DNA of 64,000 bases from Paramecium pentaurelia (taxonomy: Eukaryota > Ciliophora > Oligohymenophorea > Peniculida > Parameciidae). Shown here in pieces: positions 13,601 through 24,824 of this stretch. Made by a program: the position numbers and the translations under genes. The notes below the pieces were generated by a model. That model was not told the origin of the DNA. It worked only from the letters and a program-made list of their open reading frames with translations, and did no database searches. The stretch covers positions 541,495 to 605,494 of the forward strand of contig CAJJDO010000038.1 of the NCBI GenBank assembly GCA_905183005.1, written 5' to 3'. The stretch's first letter is position 1. The number at the start of each line of letters is the position of its first letter.

Positions 13601-15379
13601 ATTTAAAATTTCCATCTGATAAAACATTAAAATGTTTTGTTATTTCTAATCTATTAAATTAAAAATAATATGAATACCTGATGTTTTTTTAAAATATGCT
13701 TTTAATTATTTTAATCCATCTATCTAATTTTCTATTGATTTATATGCTAATTTTTCTAAATTTTGTTTAGTTATATTTGAATTTATTTTTTCTAAATAAT
13801 TGATTTTATTTTATAAAACTTAACTTATAATTTTTCTAATTTAAACACATTAACCTTCAACATCAAGGTATTCTTTTATGGCAAAATGAATTTTTTATGA
13901 TTCATTTAATAAACTATTCTTTTGATTTGAAAATTATTATGCAATATCTAATCTCATTAAATCTTAAGCTACTTTTAAAACTATTAATTTATGCAAATAA
14001 TTAATTTTGAAAACTTTTTTTTTCATTTTATAATTGTCTGTCATTAAAATTTAATTTTGAAATTTAGTTCTATCTGATTTTTGAAATATTATTTAGAAGT
14101 ACTAATAAATTTAAAGGTATTATTTTAAAAAAAATAACAATTATAAATAACTAAAAATTTATTAGTCTTATGTACATTTAAATGACATAGTTGATATCAA
14201 TCTTTCATATTGAGATAAGAGTTCTCTAAAATATATATCATAAGAGATTTATTAAAAATTTTTAGATTAAAATCTTTGTTTACATGTACATTCAATATTA
14301 TAACAAGTCTTAGTGTGCTTTTATAGAAACATAAGATAGACTATCTTTTATTTAAAACTATTTTTCTATCTAGTTATATTATAAATAATTTAGAATAGAA
14401 CAAAATTGCAATTTTCTATACTAGAATTCTAGAAATTTATAAAATGTATTTACAAATCCATTGTAATTTATTTTTGAAAATAATATAAAGGTAAAATTAA
14501 TAGAAGTATCCAAAGTTGTTAAAATTAGTGTTATGGAAATAATTCATGTAATACATATTACAAACATATTGTAATATTTATTAGATTAATAACTAAAATT
14601 GTTTGATAATAGTATCCATAGATGAATTACTTTAGTTTTTGCATTTAATATATTTATATAATCGATGAAATAATTGGTAAGATTAATTATGTCATCCTAA
14701 AAATTATATCATCATAAATATATAACAAAAAAGATAACTATAAAAATTTTAGACCAATTCTATAAAAAGTTAAATTGGATTCATTTATCATCAAATGTTC
14801 TCTTTAAAAATCTAAGGCCCAATTATAAGAAAACATATTCACAAAGAAGAAAATTAAAATTAAAATTCCAACAATAGTAATAAAGCTTAAAAAGACTTTG
14901 ACAACATCATTTATATTTTATTAAATCGTCTAAAAACAAACATCTATTATTATATAACCCATTCCTTATTTGCATACATTAATGGAAACATTCACAAATA
15001 TAAATAATACCTTAATATAATAATTGGTGTTAAAGGCATTTTATAATTCAATCACTAAATTTTGTGATCTACTTTTCACTATAAAAATAAAGCAAATACA
15101 ACTAAGAATAAGAATACATAAAAATCCCAGTGAAATATAAGTTAATATAGTTGAATTCTCAATGAATGTATTGGGTCTTGATAACATCGTTATTAAATCC
15201 AATTCAGAAGCAGTACTGAAAAGCTTTTAATTAGAAGATATATTAATATATGCTATATTTTGTAGTTCATTAATGACTCCCAAAATGAATGATATCGTCA
15301 AAGGTAAACTCCATATAAATTATTCCAATATTAAAGCACCTTGAACATATAGAGAAATTTAGTTGATTATTAAGTCCAT
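10688..15379 (-). CDS. TmcB-like giant multi-TM protein (copy 1)
   Basis: A 1546-residue membrane protein; introns at 12318-12343 and 11063-11087 give 1547 codons. Order: five or six hydrophobic segments in the first 300 residues (for example LSCICFIFIV), a His/Cys module near residue 355 (HTKTCYNIECTCK), long helical segments, a PAS-like region near 740 (LDDSKRIINIDDELFCEVFN), then at least three more TM helices (about 1000, 1210 and 1310) separated by extracytosolic-looking loops. This layout matches the ciliate family related to Dictyostelium tiny macrocysts protein B (TmcB). It is thought to be sensory or signalling; biochemical function is unknown. A second copy lies at 36.6-42.3 kb. The N terminus is uncertain because a coherent same-strand frame runs up to this ATG (see 15380-16464). 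Confidence 0.8.
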
Positions 15380-16464
15380 CAACACTTAAATTAATTAATT
15401 ATATTTTCAATTGAGTAATTGACTGAGCAGATATAGTAATTTTAAAAAAAGGAATTATATATTTCAAATTTCTTTATTATTATATTTCTAAAAAAATCTT
15501 GAGAAGGAATATTTTTTTCTAAAATTCTTAGATTTTTTTGAGATGATTGAGAATTAAAATATAACCTTAAATGAATTATTCAATCTTCACAAAAATCTTT
15601 AATTTAAATATGTTTTTAATATATAATTTTTATATATTATTTCAATTAAATCTCTATTCAGAAGGATTTTTGTAATCATATTGTAATATCTATTTTTTCT
15701 TAAAATAATTTAGTTTTCTAAATTATAGAATAATGGTCTTTGTTATATATTAATATGTTTTATAAGGTCTATTCTAACACTTCACTTATAAAACTCTTCC
15801 TTAATTTGAAAAATTTAGTCAATATTGTTTTATGATAAACTTAGGAGATGGCTACATTTTCCTATCATCTTAAATATAATAATAATACATTCTATAACAA
15901 TTTTAGTAATTTATTGAAATAATTCCAACTATATTGTAAAAGTTATAAAATGTTTTAGTATTAAACATTTTAGTTTCAATTATAATTTACATAGTAATTA
16001 GCATTTTATTTGAAATAAGTTTTTAATTAATATATATATTTAAAAATTGTTCATTTAAGTAGGATAAATCTTAAAAGCTTTTTAGGGAGAAATCCAGATC
16101 TAACACAATCTTAAATTAGAAATTCTTATAAAATAATATTTATCAATATTAGATTATAATGAATTTCAATATGAAAATTAGGGAACTTCATTAAATATTA
16201 ATTAATTGTCTATTTTCAAAGTAATAGAGAATATAAATTGTTTATACTAAATTGAAAAACCTTATTATTTGGATTTATTTTGAACTTTTAATATTATTGA
16301 TAATTGATATTTTAGAGTGGATTTTGAATAGAAAACTATTGGAGTAATTATTTTATTAATAAAAATTCTGATTTTTACATAAAGAATCATAATATTATAA
16401 TAATGATTATTTAATTAAATAGATATATCAATGATATTTATAACAATAAATTAAAATAATAATC
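15380..16464. other. Upstream region with minus-strand ORF remnant
   Basis: Between the SBDS stop and the TmcB-like start. At about 15377-15560 a minus-strand frame without ATG reads a coherent stretch (SQDFFRNIIIKKFE, then INQFKC) and stops with a TGA that shares its A with the ATG of the TmcB-like gene. It may be a missing 5' exon or a frameshifted N terminus. The rest is AT-rich with only short incoherent ORFs. Confidence 0.4.
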
Positions 16465-17645
16465 TCACTTAGTCATTTCTTATTAGATCTAATAATCTAA
16501 AAATTCCTCATATGATAAACATATCTTTCCATTTTATTTTAATTTAGTATTATTGAGATGCCAATCTGTTTTATAATGTTATTTAAATTCTTGATTTGTA
16601 TCAAAGGAGATCAAACATTATGTACATTTAAATTATTTAGTTAAATCACTTTTAGCATTTTCTTTTTTTTATTATTATTATATTTATTTAATTTAATTTT
16701 ATTCTTCTTCTTCAACTTGTTTCTTCATTTATTATTATTATTAAAGTTGTTATTTTTTTTATTACTTGTTTTTTTTAGGTCCTTTCTGTTTTTATTTCTA
16801 ATTTTATTCTTCATCAGAATCCTCTGAATCTGAAATTTATAATTTTTCTAGTCTCTACTCCAATTCAACTTAAGCTAAGTTATCAATTCCTTCAATTTAT
16901 TATTTTATTGCTGCTTCTATGACTTCTAATGTACTTTTAAATTATTTATCATTAACTTTTGTAGATAATGTTCTAAATAATTAAGGATCAATAATAACAA
17001 TAAATTTATTATTCTATTGAACAATATCTTTAAGTTCTAATTCTTATAACATCTAATACACTAAATCCATTTATTCATCTATAAAAGAGATAGATACTTT
17101 CATTGGAGCTCTTTTAATGTAAAAACACTCTTTAAGTTTTTTTATACATTATAAAGCTTATAATTTAACAGGTTTATCAGTTTTCACCACAAATTATACT
17201 TTTGAAACAGCATATTCAATTGATTATTGTGTTAATGGTCTACCTGATGTAGCATGGATGCATTTATCCTGTATGAATTTAATAATATCTCTATAATAAT
17301 GTTCTAATTAGGCTTCTCTTTCTTTATCTCCTACCTACAAGTCTCCCTTTTCTAGAATAGTCTTAATAATTTAATCTTTATCATTTGTTTAGAAACAGTA
17401 TAATAATTCCTTTCCAGATGCCACATCTCCCTTTGTAGCATTTGTGAATACCTCATAAACTTAAAGAACTTCACTAAAATTATTATTAATGAATTATACC
17501 TTAAATCCTTTTCAACTCCATTTCTCCAATTAATAGCTTTATTTTTATAGCAAGCAATTTCAAATTTTTGATTGTTACTTGTACGATATTTGATGATAGC
17601 AATATTTGTCATTTATACAATACCTACAGGTTGTGTTACTCTCAT
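16465..17645 (-). CDS. SBDS: SBDS ribosome maturation protein with C2H2 tail
   Basis: Acts with the GTPase EFL1 to release eIF6 from nascent 60S subunits. It has 384 residues and one 26-nt intron at 17474-17499. The start and N-terminal FYSH domain are clear (VTQPVGIVQMTNIAIIKYR, then FEIACYKNKAINWRNGVEKDL, DVASGKELL), followed by the central helical domain (RPLTQQSIEYAV) and the C-terminal ferredoxin-like domain (KVSISFIDEQ). After about residue 250 a long Gln/Lys low-complexity linker leads to a C2H2 zinc finger at about 325-350 (CTQCLISFDTNQEFKQHYKTDWH). Human SBDS has 250 residues and lacks this; zinc-finger tails are known in plant and some protist orthologues. The reading frame is continuous through the TAA-rich linker. 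Confidence 0.95.
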
Positions 17646-18561
17646 TTATTAAAGAATATTTATTAATGAAATATTTAATAAAAATTCTATATTCTTCAAA
17701 TAATTATCAACAATGATTCATCGAAATTATTTTATTCATGACTTCACTTAGTTAAATAAATTATTTGTATTGCTATATAAATCTAGAATAAAGTTTTAAA
17801 ATAAATAAAATATTTAGACTTGAATCTATAGAAATTTAAATGAGATAAATAATTTATGATTAATAGTGAAGTGATAACACTCAAATATCAAGTTTCTTTA
17901 AGTTTTGAGTATTTTTTAATTCTAAACTTAATACTTCTTATTAATTATAATAATTAAGTAGATATATTCAAATAATTTATATTTACTGTCTCACAAATTT
18001 TTCAATATTATTTATATAGATACTCAAATTATATTGTGTTTCAGAATAATTTGCATGTAATATTGTTCAAAAAAGTATCTATCGAAAAACTATGATTAGA
18101 TATCATTCCTATTTCATCAAAGAGAAAATTAATGGCTTTGTTATGATAATTGATTAAATTTATTTATTTCAAAGAGGAAGAATAGATTAATAAATTTTAA
18201 TTCTAATTTTTAATAATTCTATAAAGTTTTCAGAAAATATAATTTCTAATCTCTAATAAAAATCACTCTTTTTAATCAATATATATTGTTTACTTTAATT
18301 TGAATATAAAATAGAAAATGAATATAATTAATGAATTTCAATGATTTTTGACTTCATTTATGTAGGATTGTTTATTTAATCTTATTAAATCCAATTAGAG
18401 TATAACCATTTGCAAGAATATATTAATAATTTTAGATGATCATCATCTTGAATACATATTATGATATCCGTCATTTTAAATAATATTACGATATAATGAT
18501 AAACATTAAGGATATTTAATTAATGTGAGTTGGATTATTTTCTATATTATAAAATTACGTC
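17646..18561. other. AT-rich intergenic region, divergent promoters
   Basis: About 0.9 kb between the divergent SBDS and lipase starts. It contains a weak inverted pair around 17870-17920 (ACTCAAA ... TTTGAGT). No coherent ORF or RNA gene is evident. Confidence 0.45.
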
Positions 18562-19507
18562 ATGAAGAAAATTCTTTTGATAAGTCTTGTCATAGTACTG
18601 TCATACTAGACAGTAGAATATAATACATATGATGAAGCATTTGCAAAACACTTGTTTTATTTGACATCAGCAAGTTATTGCGGTGAGTAACACATTAGGA
18701 ATTGGAACTGTGGTAAACCTTGCAAAGAACTTAAACCAATCACTGATATTACATTTTTTATCAATGCAACAAATGAGAATGCAGGATATGGTGCATATCA
18801 TCCTGAAACTGATGAAATCTATTTAGTCTTTAGAGGAACCTTACCATGGAGTCTCACTAATTGGGTAGAGGATATTGACTTTATAAAAACAGATTATCCT
18901 TATTGTCCAAATAATTGTTAAGTTCATAGGTATTCTAAAATTTTATTAATATCATTTTAGAGGTTTCTATTATTCATTTCTGGGAATTTAAGATTAAGTT
19001 TTGAATTCATTGAAATCTTTAACCAAGAAATACCCACTTGCCAAGATAACCATTACTGGGCATAGTTTGGGAGGAGCTTTAGCAAATCATGCTCTTGTGT
19101 ATTTGACAACAGTATTATACAGAATCTATATTAGAGAGGCTTTACTATAAGTAAATTCTATACTTTTGGATCACCAAGAGTAGGTGATAAGAACTTTTTC
19201 ACATATGTTAACCAACAATTGTTTCCTGGACCTAAATATAGAATTACTCATAATCATGATCCAGTTCCTCATCTTCCAGCTCTTATTTAAGGATTCCATC
19301 ATGTGAATTAAGAGGCTTATTATAAAGATTACCTACTAGTCATCCATAAGAAGTAATTAATTATAAAATAGTAGAGTTTAATTATGTAATGATAATCTCA
19401 AAGAAGATGATAGTTGTTCTAATTCTAACGTAGCTGATTTAGCAGTATCTGATCATACTAATTACATGGGTTATGATATGACATTAGAATTACTCACTTG
19501 TTAGTGA
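18562..19507 (+). CDS. Secreted class 3 lipase (copy 1)
   Basis: A 290-residue triacylglycerol lipase-like hydrolase. Residues 1-17 form a signal peptide (MKKILLISLVIVLSY). The fold 3 lipase core follows: LVFRGTLPWSLTNWVEDI, the nucleophile elbow TITGHSLGGALA (Ser in GHSLG), then FGSPRVGDKNF, the catalytic Asp in NHDPVPHLP and a His in GFHHVN. A Cys-rich ending carries probable disulphides. Introns are at 18930-18960 (31 nt), 19112-19134 and 19353-19371; the last is only 19 nt but is required to reach the final VQLCND...SDHTNYMGYD segment. Paramecium secretes many lysosomal or digestive hydrolases, so a phagosomal or secreted role is likely. A paralogue lies at 30.7 kb. Confidence 0.93.
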
Positions 19508-19965
19508 TTTAATTTACATTTTATAGAATAAATTAAAAATATAATAATTTGATTTAAATTAAATGTAAAACTACACAATATAATTTTTAAGATCTCAGAA
19601 ACATAATTATAATAACCTTAGCAATAATTCATTCTAAATCAATAATCTTGATTTAATTTTAATAATGCCTCATTTTATATTTAAATTATTTGTACAATAG
19701 GGTTTCTAACTTATTGTTTTTGTATACTGGATATAATTTATTATTAAGACAAATAGATGATCATTACTTATAAGAAAAGTTGGAAAAAAATAGTATAATT
19801 TATGTTTGATTTATTATAAATTTAATAACAATAACACTAACGTTAGTTTACTTTTAGAAAATTAGATTAATAAATTATTAGTTAGAGATTTATTGAACAA
19901 TTAAAAGTCAAAAAAAAGTTGTTTAAAATTGTAATTAATTTATATTTAGTTGTTTTTAATAAGTT
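19508..19965. other. Convergent intergenic spacer
   Basis: About 460 bp between the convergent lipase and coiled-coil gene ends. It is AT-rich, and no feature was recognised. Confidence 0.5.
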
Positions 19966-20942
19966 TCAGTATTTTTATGAAAAAGCAGAATGAACAAAGT
20001 TTGATATTTCCATTCTTGAATTTTCAGTATTTATCTTAGATATTTTGGCTGATTGTATTTATTTGTTATCCCATTCTAATTTTTTATTAATTAATTATTC
20101 ACTAACTTAAATATTTAAATCTCTTTAATCAAATATTTCTTCTTATTATTTACAATTATGTAATTATTCTATTAAACTTTATTCTACTTCTCTTAATTAT
20201 TGAACTTATTTACTCAAATTGAATTCTATATTTTTTATTGATAATTCATGTTAAATAATAGTCTATAAACCTGAATTCAATTTATCAATTTATTAATGAT
20301 AATAATCTAATATAAATTATATATATATTTACTTTCCTTCTAATTAACATTTTATAATTGATATTTAAGTTTATCAACATATTATTCAGCTTCTCTTAAT
20401 TTTTAATCAATAATATATTCTTTCTCTTATAAACATTTCTCTCTAATTTTCAATTTATTTTTTTCAACTTCTATTGTATTTTACTATTCCTCTAATTATT
20501 TCATACTAATCTATAATTATTATTCCCTCTCTTTCATTTTCTCTTCATGTAACTAAACTTTCTCTCTGAAATTCTATTCTTATTCTCCTAAAATATTAAG
20601 TTTCTCCTTTATTTATGATGCCAAAATTCGTATTTCTTTCTCTCCTTTACTTAATTTCTTAATATAAAGTATATATACATTTGCTCTTTCTTCTATTGAT
20701 TTATGTTCTTCTTCCATACCTTACTTTGTTCTATCTAACTCTTCACATTTCCATTTGTATTTTTCTTTAATTCTAACCAATTCTAATTAATTCGGATCAT
20801 TTGTCACTATATCAGGAATAGTCAATTAATATTAAGTTGCAAATCTAACACCTAATTTCTTTTCTTAAGTAAGATCTGGATTTGTTTGTCTTTAACTTAG
20901 AAATGATGATTTATGCAAGCATTGACCTAGTGATTTTCTCAT
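19966..20942 (-). CDS. Coiled-coil protein, hypothetical
   Basis: A 316-residue protein with one 26-nt intron (20307-20332). The first 55 residues are Ser/Gln-rich. From about 60 to the end it is almost continuously helical and charged (KEKYKWKCEELDRTKQGMEEEH, EGEREIRILASQIKEKL), typical of basal-body, ciliary or trichocyst-matrix scaffolds. No globular domain was found. The frame uses many TAA/TAG Gln codons at coiled-coil positions. Confidence 0.8.
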
Positions 20943-21702
20943 AATATTTAACAGATCAATAAATTAAAAAATTAATATTATTACATATCTGGAATTCTTA
21001 TGATCTTATTACAAAATAAATAAAAAATAAAAAGAAAATAATAAATTACATAATATTGATAAAGATATCTCTAGTTTCATTTATACTATAAAATAAAACA
21101 ATAAAGATTATGATTCTCTTTAGAATTTAATAATTTAAACTATTATTATTTAAAATTTCAGTTGCTTATTAAACTATAGAAGTTTATCAATATAAATTTA
21201 TTCTGTTTGTTATTTCTTTATCTTACCTTTTGATGTACCTATATATGTTTTTGTTAAGGTCTTAATTTGAATAAACTTTTTTAAATATATTCTTATAAAT
21301 ATAAACTTCAATACTTTTCTATAATCAATTTGATTATCATATATTATGTGAAATCTTTTTTATGCTTTTATTTATGATCCTTTTCCCTGAAAACATAATA
21401 AAGTATTGATTCAATTAAATAAAAGTATAAGCAGTACAAAATATCGATGTTGATGAGTTGTACTAAATAAATTTGTTATATTTTGAAATTTTCTTTATTC
21501 AGAATATAATTTATTCATTTCTTAAAGAATATAGTATCTGTAACTTAAATCTAATTAGAAGTATATTATTATTTTACTAATTATATTCATAAATTCTTAA
21601 TAAATAAAAGGTAGGTTTAATGAATGATACCATATTATATAACTCCAACAAAAAACCTTTATTTCTTAATTATAAAATTCATTATTTTTCTTTTTTAAGT
21701 TT
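20943..21702. other. AT-rich intergenic region
   Basis: About 760 bp between divergent genes, holding the promoters of both. No coherent ORF, RNA or repeat was recognised. Confidence 0.5.
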
Positions 21703-22044
21703 ATGTCTTTAACCGAATTGGTTAATACTTATAATACAAGAGACTCTCGACATTAATCAAAAAAGCCAATACTGAAATCTTCTTAATAGAAATTATATTA
21801 AACACTTCCAAGATTGGACTGGGCTGGAAATGAAATAATTAAAGGAGGATCACACAAAATTGCTTTTATTAGTTAATAGAATACATCTAGAACATTCTTA
21901 GACCTTCTCTCATAGGAATTATCTAATTAGAGTGACGAAGTTGATGAAGATTATAATGAAATGTTAAACTGTTAAACTGTGAAGAATGTAAGTAAACCAC
22001 AACCAGAACTAAGTCAATAGTCTAATTGTTGTTTTATTTATTGA
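21703..22044 (+). CDS. Small hypothetical protein
   Basis: An intronless 113-residue ORF. The N-terminal half is basic and Ser/Gln-rich (RHQSKKPILKSSQQK), the middle carries LPRLDWAGNEIIKGGSH, and an acidic patch (QSDEVDEDYNEM) is followed by a C terminus ending NCCFIY. The residue make-up is unlike random translation of the flanking AT-rich DNA. No family is recognised. The Cys pair near the C terminus could be acylated, which is inference only. Confidence 0.6.
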
Positions 22045-22952
22045 CTTTATTATTGTATTGAGTATTTATTATATTGATATAAAACTAAAATAAAGTAAAA
22101 GTTGACTTAATACATAATTATATACAAAGTACATTCTATACAATTCCTTTAATTTTAGTCAATCCTTAAGCGTTATATTAGTTTATTACTAAAATTCAAT
22201 ATATAGTTAACAAATAAACTGAATTTAATATAATATTAATTTTCTGATATTATAAGTATCCTCATTATTAGTCAACAACAATTTAAAATCATTAAAAGAC
22301 TCTAATACTTACAGATTATTTCATTATCACTTTTATATGAAACCTCTAAATATTAAGTTATCAATATAATTATAGAGTCATATATAATCATTTTATTTTT
22401 TAATCATCATATATAAATTGATGAATAATTAATTATTTAGGAAAAATTAAAAAATGGAAAAAAATAAAATGACAGGAGGAATACTATAAAATTAACATTA
22501 ATTAATGATATATATATATTAAAAATGATGTATTTATTTAAAATTTGTAAGACAAATAAATCATTTGATTTTATTTTTCTAAATTTATATTAAACTATTC
22601 ATAATTAATAACATAAGAAATGAATTAATTTCATTAATAATAAATATTAATTCTATTCTTTTTCAGTTTTACTTGAATTTATAAATAATGTATTAATATT
22701 ATTTAATCTTTTGAAACATATAATAATATACCATTAATTATATAAATTTATATTTATATAATAATATTTAGATAAATAGAACTATATAAACTAATTTCTT
22801 TGATTAATATTCAGTTTAGTTAATATAATGAAAAATATACTACTGATGAATAGAATAATTTATTGCTTTCATTTTTTAAATCATCTAGGATTAAAATATT
22901 TCACTTACAATTTAGGTTATTTATTAAAAAATTATAAAAATATAATAATTAT
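22045..22952. other. AT-rich convergent intergenic region
   Basis: About 0.9 kb with runs of A and T and no coherent frame on either strand. No RNA gene or repeat was recognised. Confidence 0.5.
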
Positions 22953-24720
22953 TCAATTTGGCTTGTTTTATTTGTATATTTTTTAAAGCTAATGTTTAAT
23001 TAGATATAATCTTTTACTAATTGATTCATTTTTAACAATATCTTCATTCAGAGCAATTTCTTCAGTTTAAAAAGATCTAAATGATTTTTTATTCATTTTT
23101 TTGAGAGTTAATAATTTTTATGAATCAAATTGAAAAAATTATAAATTTTGAGATTTAGTTTCATTTTAAGGAATTTATTATATTAATTCTTAAATTTTAC
23201 TACTATCTGTTTCTTAAAATTTAAAATTATATTAGATAGACTCCATTTCTTAACAAAGATTACTTTTTCTTTTAGAACTTTTTGTTTATAAATCTTTTAA
23301 TGCCATAAACTAATATGCCAAAGAAGAAAATAAATCTGCATTTTTTTTTGTTTATGTTTTAAAAGCCATTTTAAATATTTCTGAATTTAAATTATTACCC
23401 ATTTTTATAACATGTTCATTGATTACTTTAATTAATTTTAATAATGGTTATGAAATACACCTAATTAAACTAGCAGTGACCATTAATAAAAATGAACAAC
23501 AAGCAATCTATATTTATATTTACTAAATTAATTCTGATTCTAAATTATCTATCAGAATAGTTATCTCATCTGCTATTTCCTATTCATATGTAACATTCTT
23601 AAATCTTAAAATATATATATAAATTTAATTACACTATCATGGTTAAATTTTCTTTAATAAATTAATATGTATAGACAAATACTGATCTTTGATATATTTT
23701 GTTCATCAAATAAAATGTACTATTTTCATTTTGATTATCCTTAGAATTATCTTAAATAGTCTGCCAATCTGTTTCATTAAATCCAGTATAAGTAGTATTA
23801 GTAATTCTAACTAAATCAGTTATTTAATGAAATGTATCCATAGTACTTAATATTACATCACCATTTTAATGTACTAGTAAGATATTTAATGGAATATTTT
23901 AGATATTAGTATCTGATATAGGTAATATTTATAATGCAATTCCAATCATCGAATTATTTCTTACTAGTGAATATGTCAATGCAGAATAAGGTAAGTTATT
24001 ACGGGCTGATAATAATATGGGTGAATAAAAGTAACTAGAATTTGGATGTATTTTAGATTAAGTCATATGATTGATATACCTTAAGATTATTATAATAATT
24101 ACCAAGGTCGAGTGTATAAATTATAATTCTTAAATTTGAAAGCATTAGGAAAAGATCCAAAATATTAAGTCTTAGGTATATCAAAATAAGAAATTTTAGA
24201 GTCTTCATTAGCAATAAATAATTAAGAAAATGGACTTAGTAAAGTCAAAGTATCATTAAAATCTTGTTCTTAATTATTAGATTTTACAATTTCAAATCCT
24301 TGACAGATAATATCTGAATTATAGATTACTTTGTATTCATTTATCTAATTCTACTCAATACATTCTTAAAACTAACTTTAAATTACTTTATATCTATTTC
24401 TTGACTAAGTTACATATTGAAAAAAATCATTTGAATGCTATAAATTTGATAATGCTATATAAATTATTCATAATACTTTGAGAATTTTTGTGCTATATAT
24501 ATTATCTAAGTTATTCAGAGATTATTTACACTAAATGTTTCTCTTGTTTCTATGATAAAGTCTAAGAAAATGTTTTAATAAAAGTGAAAAAGATTGCTGA
24601 TTGAACTTAATATGTAGCTAATATCACTAGCACAGTGAATGTAACTATACAAAAGTTAATAAGAATAATCTAGCTACTCATTCTAAGAGATTTGAAGTAA
24701 TTTTTAACTTTCTTAAACAT
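22953..24720 (-). CDS. dCache-domain transmembrane receptor
   Basis: A 556-residue protein with introns at 24506-24529, 24455-24476, 24080-24102 and 23605-23632. A TM helix lies at about 17-38 (IILINFCIVTFTVLVILA). The extracellular part carries the Cache signature near residue 190 (YTRPWY, then about 20 residues on, YFYSPILLSARNNLPYSALTYS, then MIGIALQI). A second TM is at about 370-390 (IACCSFLLMVTASLIRC), followed by a HAMP-like QPLLKLIKVINE and a Lys/Gln-rich cytosolic tail of about 160 residues. Cache domains bind small ligands. No kinase, cyclase or phosphodiesterase output domain is visible, so signalling must use partners. Intron choice rests on restoring this signature and one frame throughout. 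Confidence 0.82.
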
Positions 24721-24824
24721 TCACAATTATTATTATATATCATGATTAAATATATGTGTTAATTATCAAATAAACATTGTTGAACATATTCAATTTATAT
24801 ATTACTTATATGAATTATTACTTT

